NCBI GenBank assembly: GCA_033675265.1
Contig: JAUJYZ010000972.1
Location: 124,001-188,000 of the forward strand
Direction of reading: 5' to 3'
Length of the DNA: 64,000 nucleotides
DNA from: Actinostola sp. cb2023
Taxonomy: Eukaryota > Cnidaria > Anthozoa > Actiniaria > Actinostolidae
Part shown: positions 9,601 through 21,200 of the stretch, piece after piece
Numbering within the stretch: the first letter of the stretch is position 1
How the letters are laid out: every line of letters begins with the position of its first letter
Translations under genes and position numbers: made by a program
Notes under the pieces: model-generated
The model's input: the letters and a program-made list of their open reading frames with translations, nothing else
Databases searched by the model: none
What the model was told of the DNA's origin: nothing

Positions 9601-11962
9601 GTTTTAGGGCCAAGGGTCTTTTTGAGATTAGTTTTTAGTGAAGTCCAATGAGACGTTTTGGGGTTATGTTTTGGGCCAAGGGTCTTTTTGGGTTTAGTTT
9701 TTAGTGAAGTCCAATGAGACGTTTTGGGGTTATGTTTTGGGCCAAGGGTCTTTTTGGGTTTAGTTTTTAGTGAAGTCCAATGAGACTTTTTGGGGTTATG
9801 TTTTGGGCCAAGGGTCTTTTTGGGTTTAGTTTTTAGTGAAGTCCAATGAGACTTTTTGGGGTTATGTTTTGGGCCAAGGGTCTTTTTGGGTTTAGTTTTT
9901 AGTGAAGTGCAATGAGACTTTTTGGGGTTATGTTTTGGGCCAAGGGTCTTTTTGGGTTTAGTTTTTAGTGAAGTCCAATGAGACTTTTTGGGATTTAAAA
10001 TTTTGGCCTTCATTTGCAACTCTCGTCAAGTTATTATGTCTGAGTACATTGTACCTATCCTGTCCCCTGAGCCATAGTCTCTACATTTTTCAAACTCTAC
10101 ATGTTATACAGTCATTTGCAAAAATTCTGGCCGCCACGATATATCAATATATCGGGTGCATTATGGGTAATTAAATAATACTATTTTGAGTTTCCTAACT
10201 TATTAAATGAAGCAAAATTTACAAACAACAAACGTAGGACTAAAATAAACATTATACTAAATATTTATACCAACTTTGCTGGCGTTAACCCGCTTTAAGG
10301 GGAATTTGCTATTATTTAATTTCCCATAATGCACCAGATATATTGATATATTGATCAGTATTTCGTAGCGGCCAGAATTTTTGCAAATGACTGTATATGA
10401 TCTGTAAATAGGTTACAGAATTATAATTTCCATAGTACATGTAACTTCAATTTTCTTGGCTAAACTACATTTGTACTTCATATCATCCAAATTACAGATT
10501 GGATTTGATATAAAGTCATTTACAAAATTCATGTCTGTTTTGCATCGGATCTAATCTGCTGATACAACATGACCACTCATTTTGCAAATACTATGTATAA
10601 ATAATACAGACACATTACCTTCATGAGTTCAATGTTTCCCATTGTTCTATTAGGCATTTTGTCAATCCTGTTATGCTTTGGTCTTCCCATTCTCAAGAAT
10701 ACTGGTATAACTGATGGATTGAAGGTCTGCGCTCCTGGAAACACTGATGGCCAGTCTGTTGATTCTGGGATCATTTTGATTGACCTTGACGGGTTCTAAT
10801 GGCAACAAGAACAACAAACATTTATCATTTAGTAATTGAAGAGCAGGAACAACATATAAAGTGATCTCTGATCGAAATTGAAATTCTCCTTGAGATTCTT
10901 TGAATATCAAAGGAGAATTTGGATGTAAGGTGGCTCAGACCTATTTATTGTACTAGCAAAATATTGGACTTTCTGCAAAAAATAATCCAGTTGTCACAAT
11001 TCCCAAAACAAATGACCATACAGTTGGTCCTGGAATCCATTTGTAGACAAGCTACATGTACATTGCATTGTATACAATGTACATGGTTCAAAATTAATGG
11101 TTGTCCAGTAATTACTGGGGGGGGGGGGGGGGGTCATTCCTGGAATTGACTGATGCATAAGCGATGTGTGATCCAAATCCAAATTCTCCTCTAGAATTCA
11201 ATGAGCACAGAGTAGAATTGTAATAGATGAATTGATCACAGATCACTTAAACGTACATGTATGGTGTTATTTAATCATATTAGTACATACACTTGGTGGT
11301 TTACGTCCTTGCTGTGTTCCTCTTCCTTGTCTATTTCTGTCTGTATATAGAAAAAGGTTATTACATAAGCTTATTAGGTTTGCACCCTGTGATCAATCAA
11401 TCTTTATTTGTACCATATAGTGTTTAAATATTACAAATGTGATCAGTGCTGTACATTTTAGTACCTGTACATGTACCAATATGTGCAAGATAATTTGTAA
11501 TCTTTTGTAAAGCACCATTTGGCTAGGTCTTCGTGTAGCTGCACAAATTGTCCTGGCTATTGTTCTTTTTATGTAAAAACAATACATAGAACGACAATAG
11601 AACAATAGCCAGGACTTTTGTGCAGCTACACGAAGACCTGACCACGGAAATGGCACTATATAAATGTGACAGAACAGCTTGTCCAGTCAGTGGCAGTACT
11701 GTGGCCGTGGTGGGGCAGTGTATAGTGAAGTATGAAATAAAATGCATGTAGCTTTAATAACTTTAATACCTGTACGTTTAGAGTTGGATGATCCTGCATT
11801 CTGTCTCATCATCCCCGATGCAGTTTTCCCGACAAACGTAGCATAACCACAACAAGGTAGATTCTTTCTTATATAACCATTCACAATGTTCATATTGAAC
11901 TTATTCAAGCCAAAATCAAGCAGTATTTGTGCACTCACTTTACTCTTGACGGCGGCCGCCAT
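3616..11962 (-). CDS. MRPS35: Mitochondrial small ribosomal subunit protein mS35 (MRPS35), eight exons
   Basis: A component of the mitoribosome small subunit, imported into the matrix. Exons on the minus strand: 11962-11770, 11340-11291, 10795-10619, 8039-7979, 7730-7606, 6459-6350, 4742-4673, 3783-3616. They join in phase to 318 codons (317 residues plus TAG), close to the human length of about 323. Family blocks in order: DWPSVFP (95-101), NFFHLSP (143-149), LDEHARHKL (210-218), and QNKDYALYLLTVLY just after the exon 6/7 join. The basic N-terminus suits a mitochondrial targeting peptide. Junctions are GT-AG. The weakest is the exon 7 acceptor, TTTGACAAG, preceded by a GTTT-rich pyrimidine tract. 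A possible ATTAAA poly(A) signal lies about 35 bp past the stop. The gene is head to head with PPP6C. Introns 3 and 6 are minisatellites, and other introns hold foldback elements. Exon assignments come from splice logic and recalled family similarity, not transcripts. Confidence 0.92.
4118..4570. mobile_element. Foldback-type element in MRPS35 intron 7
   Basis: Repeated words ccgaaagtagcga and cccccgaaagta occur in clusters at about 4125-4235 and 4465-4530. The right end reads cgctactttcggaaattta, the inverse of the left end taaagttccgaaagtagcga. No coding capacity; probably a non-autonomous DNA element. Confidence 0.65.
4771..6349. repeat. ~44-bp minisatellite made of MRPS35 exon 6 end plus 5' splice site
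   Basis: About 31 full copies of a ~44-bp unit plus about four shortened ~34-bp copies and a partial end copy fill nearly all of MRPS35 intron 6 (4743-6349). On the minus strand each unit holds the exon 6 tail (CACTGACCATCATTACTGAC), then AAGTAAGAG, which contains the same 5' splice site used by exon 6, then a short GTTAGTCC spacer. Variants differ by a G-run of 1 to 16 bases and an 8-bp acaatgta insert. The copy next to exon 7 is cut short by a 16-G tract and a GTTT-rich tract that serves as the acceptor's pyrimidine run. Open frames across the array are by-products. Confidence 0.95.
7029..7556. mobile_element. Large foldback element in MRPS35 intron 5
   Basis: The outer arms (ttttgaaaatcgattacata and its complement near 7535-7552) continue inward for about 100 bp, including the shared words atttgagcttcgcatttgcg. 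An inner pair of arms around 7175-7360 shares cctgttttcaaaaacgttg and a run of aaaatac/aaaatag words. The two nested palindromes make a 0.53-kb non-autonomous element with no open frame. Confidence 0.8.
8515..9997. repeat. 66-bp minisatellite in MRPS35 intron 3
   Basis: About 22 copies of a 66-bp unit containing gggttatgttttgggccaag and agtgaagtccaatgagac lie in tandem. Copies differ mostly by single bases (gacg/gact, gggg/gagt). Because 66 is a multiple of three, one minus-strand frame stays open for long stretches as a 22-residue Lys/Pro-rich repeat. It sits inside an intron, has no start context and is broken by indels, so I treat it as non-coding. Confidence 0.95.
10107..10395. mobile_element. 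MITE with TA-flanked mariner-like ends, MRPS35 intron 3
   Basis: TACAGTCATTTGCAAA at the left and TTTGCAAATGACTGTA at the right are perfect inverts and continue inward for about 60 bp (ttctggccgc, atatatcaatatat, gcattatgggtaattaaata). The CAGT start and TA flanks fit a Tc1/mariner-type non-autonomous element of about 285 bp. Confidence 0.85.
11512..11645. repeat. Foldback element in MRPS35 intron 1
   Basis: The arms ggtcttcgtgtagctgcaca and its complement (tgtgcagctacacgaagacc) enclose a second pair around tgtcctggctattgttct. No coding content. Confidence 0.8.
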
Positions 11963-12288
11963 GTTGGATTAGTACCCAGGTAGCCCAAACATAGAATCAG
12001 TGGACATCGAAAATTTCACTCGTTTCGAACATACATATATCGCTCAAAACCACTCAAAAACATAATTTCTTGCTCAGATTTCTACACTAAGGTGTTCTTT
12101 AATTATCAGACTACTTTTGTGAAGAAATTTTTGAGAATCTCATATCCTTTGAAGTCTTTCTAAGAGCTCATTCCTGAGACGACTCGAAAATCCAACGCTC
12201 AATGACGTCACGGTCCACTGATTCTACGTTTGGGCTACCTGTGGATCATGTTTGAAATCGAGGCTTGCACTTCAAACAGGAAGGCAAA
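11963..12288. promoter_or_regulatory. Bidirectional MRPS35-PPP6C promoter interval
   Basis: The two start codons are 326 bp apart and diverge, so both promoters and 5' UTRs must lie within or overlap this interval. It has no clear TATA box. A perfect CRE/ATF palindrome TGACGTCA lies at 12203-12210. Both ATGs sit in an ATGGCGG-type context (aaaATGGCGGAC for PPP6C, aacATGGCGGCC for MRPS35). About four fifths of the interval is a foldback element described separately. Promoter function is inferred from layout. Confidence 0.7.
11977..12241. mobile_element. 265-bp MITE filling the MRPS35-PPP6C shared promoter
   Basis: The left end caggtagcccaaacatagaa and the right end ttctacgtttgggctacctg are near-perfect inverts; the arms extend about 27 bp to agtgga/tccact. 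Other copies occur at about 52600-52735 and 62500-62735, sharing words such as tttcttgctcagatttctac and ctaagagctcattcctga, which shows it is a dispersed family. It begins 14 bp from the MRPS35 ATG and ends 47 bp from the PPP6C ATG. Confidence 0.88.
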
Positions 12289-15200
12289 ATGGCGGACGTT
12301 GATCGATGGATTGACATCGCTAAAGAATGCGAATATCTCCCTGAAAACGACCTCAAGGTACTACCAGACCCTATGACGACGTAGAGTGATGCCTCTGCTA
12401 AGTCTTAGTGTAAATAAACGTTGAATTACCGTTGATTTTAATGGTTGTTTTGATGTAGAAACTGTGTGATATCGTGTGTGAGTTACTGCTCGAAGAGTCG
12501 AACGTACAACCAGTTTCTACTCCAGTCACTGTTTGTGGAGATATTCATGGACAGGTTAGTATTTACTGATTGATAATAACCCTGCATGTCGATAAGCGCA
12601 TGCTGGTCAATGAGTGTCCCCAACTGATAGGACACATTTTGGGCCAAGCTACAGTGTACATGTACATGTAGACGTAACTTGACAATTTTAATTTTAATTC
12701 TAATTGCTGGGTACTAATCCAGCTTAAAAGTGATTCAAATTGATAATAATTTAGTTGATTATTAAACGAGTACATGCTCTATGTGTGTAGTTCTATGACT
12801 TGGAGGAGTTATTTAGGACAGGAGGACATGTCCCTGACACTTCTTATATTTTTATGGTATGTATTGCAGAGCTTTATTACATTCTACAACCTGTTTATTG
12901 ACCGAATGCAATAATGGCATCCAATATCAATTGCCATTGTTCTGGACTGACTAACCTTGTGTTCATGTGGAAACACAAATAAAGCATTTTCACCAGTGTA
13001 TGAGAGGCTAGTCAGTCCAGAACAAATTGAAATTGGACGCCATTATTGCATTCGGTCTATGTAATTTATGGATCCACTCCAGAATACATGTACATCTAAC
13101 AATACTCAATAGCGATGTGTCAATATGTGTCAATAGCAACTTGTGAAGAGCTACAGCTGTATATTTGTAATCGTGGTTGGCAAATTAACATTACAAAGTC
13201 AATGTGACGTCAATGTTTGCAAACAGTGAACATCGCTATATTTTTGTGATGCAACCAAATCCCCACAAATCCCTTGATACATGATGTTTGGAGTGCGTAG
13301 AGTAAGTTACATGTACATACATACATGTATATAGCTAATTGCATAATCGTTGTCGGGTTGAAAATCATAAATCATAGAAGCTGAGACCGCAAGGATGGAT
13401 GGGAAATCAGTTCATGACCCGCATTACAGGCAGATATATTCAATGTTCTCGTAATTTTGAAGGTATATGAGCTATTTAACTAAAATCCTACAAGTCTGGA
13501 TAAAAAGGTCAATGATTTGATGGTGTTATTTGAGAGTTTTAATTTCCCAGAATTCCTTTTGGTCATAGCTTTCATGATTTTCAACCCGACAACGATTATG
13601 CAATTAGCTATATATGACTTTGCACATGAGGTTGCTTACAAGTGTTTTAAATGCTTATGTCACTAGGGTGAAGTACTTGTAGGCTTTCAGCTTAAATCAA
13701 AGGATGCGTACATTGTGTATATCAGCCACTTTATTGATTTTGATGAATTGGACATCTTTCCAGGGTGATTTTGTAGATAGAGGATATTTTAGTTTGGAAA
13801 CATTTACAAGACTACTGACTTTAAAAGCAAAGTAAGTTCATGTTGTTGATACTGCAGTAAAACCGCCATACTTATTGACAACAGACGCATTTGAACAGGG
13901 TTAGCCTCGAGTCGAACGTCAATGTAAATTATTCACAAATATCAACAAGACATGAAACAATAGAAACATTTTTGAATTGCACCGACTGTTTTCTGAATTG
14001 AGGTTAACCCTGTACAAATGCGTCTTTTGTCAAGGACAGTGGTCATCTCTAACACAACAATGCAAAACTGTCAAGAGTATTGATTCAGAAACTTGAAATG
14101 AACGACTCCAAATTGATCGTAAAGATATACATGTAAGGGCTGTTTCCAACCAATCAGATAGAGCCGTTTTCACAATAATTTGCATATTCTCAGTTTTCTT
14201 TCATAGCGCGATATTTATATAAAAGGGCCGAAATAAAAATTTGGTAGTTGAGTATTAGAGAAAGGTTGATTGTCTCAAATTTTGAAATCTATGTACAAGA
14301 AAGTCTACATTAAACGTCAACTGAACCTATAAAAGTATTCCGTACAAGATTGCACATGGGTATTGATTCTCTCGATAGATCTCGAGCTGAAACATTTATC
14401 GTTTCGTGACGTTTCCATTTAATTGCCTCTGTTGATTCTCTTACAACAAAATTATCCATGTTTTTAAACCATAATTATTCATCTCGCAAAACGCTATGAA
14501 GGAATTCGATCTGAAAAGAATTCACGTTTTCCTGCAGAAAATTAACATAAACACAGACACGTTCTATCGATATTTAGACAACAAGCCCCCGTGGTTTTCA
14601 ACATAGAACGCCTTGTCATTCCCGTTGTGAATCGGCCATTCGATTGCTCAATGTTCGACGATTTGGGAAGGAAATCTACTGAGAAGAATCTTTGAGAAAT
14701 AGTGAAAATAGATACCTGTTTTATGATTTTCTACAAATTTCTCCAAATTATGCGGGATTATGCGGGAATTGCAGGATTATGCGGATTATGCGGAGCAAGC
14801 CAAATTATGCGGTTCCGCATCCGCGCATCCTACCATATGCCCTGTGTATAACATAATAATGCACGCTCAGCAACCAATCAAATCTCGTGTTCTTGGGAGG
14901 TACACATGTCTTATTGGTTTATAAATATAAATTATACACATAAAAATTCAGTGAAAAACTAGTGATGTTTTGCAAAGGCAACTGCCTCGGCTTGTTCCAT
15001 ACTGGTTACAGGCCTGTACAATCATGTACATGTACTATGGAAGCAAGACTGCATCTACATTTAGACACATCTACATGTACTATAATACATGTAGCAGTAG
15101 TTACTCGTGCGAAGGCCGGGGCAGAAGTCTTAGATTGGAGACTGTCTTTTTTTTGTTTTTGTTTTTTTTGTTAGTACATTTTGTAGTTGTCGCAAAATGG

Positions 15201-18200
15201 AAGAAGGCGACAAGAAGTATGACCACAAGAGAGATTACAAATCACAAACCAATCAGGAGGCATCAGAGGTCAAGGTCAAATTGAGCCGTCAAATTAAAAC
15301 TCACGTAAACGGTAGTTTCCCAAAATCTAAATATGTTTTCTCGATTTTGCTAGCACTGTTACTGACTCTCTTAACCAGCCGTTTATACAAATTCTGAGCT
15401 GGCCGCTATTATGTTGTCGAGTGCCGAGTCACCGAACAAGTACAAATGTAGCCAAACACTGAGTTGATAACTATAATCGTTCAGTCTCAGATCTAAACAT
15501 AGAGAAATGTTTAAGCAGTGAATACACTTAAATCACTCAACAAGTAACAAAACACTGTTGTGATCAGTATAATCGTTATCTCAGATCTAAACATAGAGAA
15601 ATGTGTTAAGCAATGAATACACTTAAATCACTCAACAAGTAACAAAACACTGTTGTAATCAGTATAATCGTTATCTCAGATCTAAACATAGAGAAATGTG
15701 TAAGCAATGAATACAGCTATGACTAAGCACAATCTGCAATCGAGTGTGACTGTGAACGAGACCACTAAAAGCTGATCTATGAGGTTTTATCAACAGTTGA
15801 CCTCTTTCTTCACAAACCTTGTTGGAATATTCCTGGCCTATCTAATCAACGAGCTAATTCTGAATGGCTTGAGTTTCCTTGCCAGGATTGTCCTTTTTCC
15901 AAAAATACCTTTATTTAGTGGCTCAAAGAAAATTGTCTGGGGAGAGAATGAAAACGTGTGTCTCGGTCAGTTCAGTTCATTCCTGATCTCTTCGTTCTTC
16001 ACAGCTCAGTCCCTCACCGAATGGAAGGTGGAGGCCCATATAAAAAGTATACTTCTTTCATGCTACAATGCATCCCAGTGCTCAATCGCACCTGCAGGGC
16101 ACGAGTGAACGCTTATTAAAGCGTCTAGTTAAATCATTGTAAAGTACAATGTAACAATGAAATGTGTTGCTGTGACCCATGTATGATATACAGTTATGAC
16201 TGACTGTACAGTTTACATGTAACCAGTATACTATGTGTATACAGTTACAGCTGGTGGAATCCTGTCAGTTGCTGACTTTGTACATTACATGTAACTACAA
16301 TGTATGTATGTGTTCACTGAATGTTGATAATAAGCAATTATTGGATGAGGTTGAGCATGATATCGTAAATTATCAAGACCGAGGTCTGTGTTATCTGCCG
16401 AAGCCGTAGGCTGAGGCAGATAACACAGACCCGAGGTCTTGATAATTTACGATATCATGCGAAAACCGAATTCAATAATTGTTTTATTAAACATTTTGTA
16501 TTAAGTGAGAACACTATTATAATCAGGTCAATAAATGCTGCCATGGCTTGCATTGACACTGCAAACCTACCGCTCTTTATGATTGAATCCCGCCTTGAAT
16601 GAACTTGACAGGATAAATCTATTATCTGTAGCAGATAATAGATTTATCCTGTCAAGTCCACAGGCTATCGAGAATTAACTGCATGCTCTCAGCCAATCAG
16701 ATGCGAGATTGTGAGTAAAATGTTTAATAATAAATTCTCATGTGTCAGGTGGCCTGATCGTATAACTCTCTTAAGAGGAAATCATGAAAGCAGACAGATA
16801 ACCCAAGTATATGGTTTTTATGGTAAGTACACTATGCATAGACCTGCAGTACATATCTAGGTTACATTGTATTTACCGGCCGGGAGGTCCAGATAGAGAA
16901 AAACTGTGCCCAAGGTCTTGAGCATACGTTTTCAAGGCTGAGGACACAGTTTATCCCTATCCGGACCGACCAAGGCCTTATTTATTAACTTATGTATTAA
17001 CTTATTTATATATATTTATATATATTAACTTATTTATTTCTTTCCTTTGTGTTATTTTTTTGCCAACTGTCAGCTACATGTGACAAAATGTGAACTGCAA
17101 AAAAAAAAAAAACAACCCACATGTACACAACAAACAAAGCAAAAATGTATTTCTTTTTCTTCAAATTTGTGTTATTGAAGAGAAGTCCGGTATGCTAGGA
17201 TACCGTGGACCATGGTCAGATATAGAAAATATTGCCCGCTTCAACAACCAATCAGAGCGCACAGTTTCTTAGGATACCAGACCGGGGAAAAAAAGAAGGA
17301 ATAAGGCACAAGTTACTTCCAGTACAATCACGCGATCTGATTCGTTGTTTAGTAGGCAAGATTTTCCAGTAATGCCCGTGGGTGATTATGGATTTTTTGT
17401 CACTACTAAAATAACCTCTCCTCATGAAGTAAAAATGCCATATAATAAACAACTGAATAACCTCGCTTGATCAGTACAGGAAAATACAGACCCCTGTCTT
17501 TTTTGTACAAACCTCGTCTGTACTGTCAAGACCTCGGTCTGGTATATATTTTCCTGTACTGACCTCGTGCTTGGTTATTAAGTACATGTAGTTAATAATT
17601 CTCTAACAAATTTGAGTCACGCAGACATAAAGGTCAGTGGCACAACACTAGTTCAGGTTTTCTTGTGTTAGACACGTGATGGATTTTGTGAATCTGTTTG
17701 GACAAACCTGAGGATGGGACTTGGAAGTCAATACCAACCCAATACAGTTATTATTATTATTAATTTGTCCAAAGTGACTAGCACTGCCAGGAGCCTCTTT
17801 GGCCCTCTCATGCACTACACATGAGCAGTAGCCGCTGTTAAGTGCATAGTGTGCATGTTGTATATGTTGTAGTTCAATTTGGATTCTGGTACAATTTGAG
17901 GACACCCGACCAACATTTTGTTTATTATTTTGTCCATTGAATTTGTAATGTTGTAACTTATTTTATTTGTCATCTAGTTTTTTTTCTGGCGAAGTATAAT
18001 AATAAATAAATAAAGCTGCTCATGATTTATTAATTATATATTTTAATTTCAGATGAATGTCAATCTAAATATGGCAATGCTAATGCTTGGAGATATTGTT
18101 GTAAAGTGTTTGACTTGTTGACTATAGCTGCTGTAAGTGATGTACATGTATTGCTATTTACAGTGCGACTACACTAACCAAGGCCACCCAAGCAAATTTT

Positions 18201-21200
18201 CATACAAATTATCCAATCACAATTGAGTATTTAAACAATAGAATCTGCACAAATTGTCAAATTTTCGCTTTAAAAGCATATATTTTACTTTATATGTGTA
18301 TGTATATGATCAAGAGTGAACAAGAAACAGTTTAAAATGTAGAATTCGACATCATTCTGTTATTCAGCGTCACAAATGTGATTAGAAAATTTGATTCAAA
18401 ATTTGTTTGGGTGGCCTTGGTTGGTGTAGTTGCACTGTAATATATATTCCAATGTTTGCATTACTACGCAATCATCCAAGATGATAGACATGTCTTGCAG
18501 TTGGCAATTAGACTCTAGATACAAGAAAGAAGCAACTTTTGGCATACAGTGTATATCATGTTTATGATTGGCATTTGCAAACTTAAGCCTCGGTCAAACG
18601 TGAACACATGTCGCTTGCAAGTTCATGCAAGTTTTGACTTGCGTAGACGTTTGACCGCTAACTTGCAGGGACTTGCATTGACTTGCAGCAAGTTTGAACG
18701 CTCAAATTTGAGCGCAAGTCCATGCAAGTTGCTGCAAGTTTTTCACCGGTTGACCGGCAAACGCAAGTCAGTGACTTAAAGTGTCTTCGCAATTCAGCTG
18801 AACGAATCAATCACAGTTAGTCTGATAGTTCGGATGATCGTTCAAAAATTAGAAAAAATAGGCCCAAAAATTAAGAAAAATTATCGGTAAAGAAACATTA
18901 TGAACTTGCAGGGACTTGCGTTCACGTTTGACCCAGGCTTTACTAGTCGCAACTTTCATTGTACATGTGGTCCTGCATCATTGGTATATTTACATCCATG
19001 CTACTTCGCCCAGCAGCGATCTTACTGGGGCCAGATGGTGTACATTGTACCGTATACTTATATTTTTTTAGAATTAGTGAATCTTAATTTTCATGATTTC
19101 AAAAGAATTGGCAAAATTTTATGAGTGTCTACAGTATTATTTTTTCCCCTGGATGGAATCTTGAAACTAAAGCCTTGTGATTTATTATATAGACACAAGT
19201 GTTTTACTGGAAAACATCTCACTTGTAAAATTCATACGAAACTACATCCGGGACCCGAGTGGCGTATTTTCCATATCCTCACTAGTGAGGATAAAAAATT
19301 ACATGGCGGTTTGAAGATATGAATTTTATTTTCGAGTGGCAAAAACAATATTTTACTCAGTCGCTGCGCTCGTTCGTAAAATATTGTTTTTGCCACTCGA
19401 AAATAAAATTCATATCTTTGCGCCACCGTGTAATATCCTCTATTATATATTGTTTCACTAATATTAAGTTTGCGTAAAAATATATATTCATGAATAAAGT
19501 ACCCTTTAATTACCACCTCCCTCCATAAATACTCCATTCTACTGGTATTTAAAGCTGCACTGAGCTACACTGTACATGATGAAAGGGAAGGATGTGAGGT
19601 CATGAAGATTTGAATTAAGCACCTCACTTGAAGGCATCACACTAACCAATTAAGACGTCACACTTAAATTCTTAATACACAATGTAGTTATTGTTTCTTT
19701 CATGTAGATTATTGATGGACAAGTACTTTGTGTTCATGGAGGGCTTTCACCAGATATCAAAACCATAGATCAGGTATTGAAAAAGCAATGTGGGTACATG
19801 TTACTCTTTAAGAAAATCAAGTTCTATTTTGATACAAGTTATAATGAATTAGTCCTTTAGAAGCATCTTATTGATTGATTTTCAGATTAGAACAATTGAT
19901 CGCAATATGGAAATCCCTCACAAAGGAGCATTTTGTGGTATCCTTTTCATAACTGCTGTATGCTTAACCATGTCCTTGTCAACAACTTGCAAAATAACCA
20001 CACCCACATACTGTATAAGCTACAGCTGCCTAATAAGCCGCACCCACATATAAGCTACAGCTGCCTATAAGCTGCACCCACATATAAGCTACAACTGCTT
20101 ATAAGCCGCACTCACATGCACATTTATCCACACTCTGAGTGTTAATATTAAGTATTGTTATATCCCCATAGTCAAACTCATTTTCTCATTGGACGAGAGC
20201 ACATCACGCGGCGGGCATCAAATCTTAACTCCTGTGCGGGCATTAAATTCACGTGATCGAAGCGTGATAGGGAAATATATGCACTTGATCAGGTCAAAGT
20301 CCTTGGAAAATATGTGTGGCGCCATTGTCAACAACAATTTTTTGCAGTTAACAGTACATGTGGTATATGAGTGGTATAATTCTTTAACCTATTCCAAGAT
20401 CTTGTCTGGTCTGATCCAGAGGAGGTAGATACATGGGCGATAAGTCCCAGAGGCGCTGGATGGCTGTTTGGCCCTAAGGTTACTAGTGAGGTGGGTAAAT
20501 CTAGAATACATGTACATGTAACTAACTATCTAATGCACCTAAAAACCAAATGCCAACTGGTGTAGGTCAGAGCCTTCATGTCTCAGTTCTGGGTGCAAGA
20601 TTGCTACCTGATGATCGTTGTGGTTGATTCAAGCAATATACATGTACTAAGGATGCACAGTATGTTTATCACCAGTGCCCACTGTAATATAATAGTTGCC
20701 CTTGGTTTACTGAACTACTTTACACTTGTATATTGTTGTCTTCGCTTTTCCTTTTTTCTTTCCTTATACATGTACATGTACATATGTTGTGGTTTAATTT
20801 TTCCCACTGGTTTAAATTGTTCTGAGGGTTGTTCTAAGGTTAGGTTTAGGGTTTTGTTGTGGGTAAGTTGGTTAGTTGTATTTAGGATTAAACTGAAAGG
20901 AAGTGAATTAAGAAACCAAAACAATGGACTAAAAAAATTAAACCAGTGAAAAATATTCCGATAGAGTTACGACTACATATTATTCATATTAGTATTCCAC
21001 CCATGTGTCATTTTACCATGTAAGGGCAAGAGACCACTCACAATATGCCAGTGTATTACACAGTGACTCATGCGCGCATGAATAAATGGCTAAAAAACTT
21101 CAGGAAACAAAGAAACAAAATCAATTGTGGATTAATAAACCCCTTATTTGATGGTTTGACAATGCGTGAACATTTTACTCATTGCTCGTATTTTTCCTCA

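Noticed and set aside
8960..10019. Minus-strand frames of 217 and 140 residues (Lys/Pro/His-rich repeats)
   Set aside because: They are a by-product of the 66-bp minisatellite, whose length is a multiple of three, and lie within MRPS35 intron 3.
18549..18779. 76-residue plus-strand frame
   Set aside because: Falls inside a MITE and consists of its cttgca repeats.
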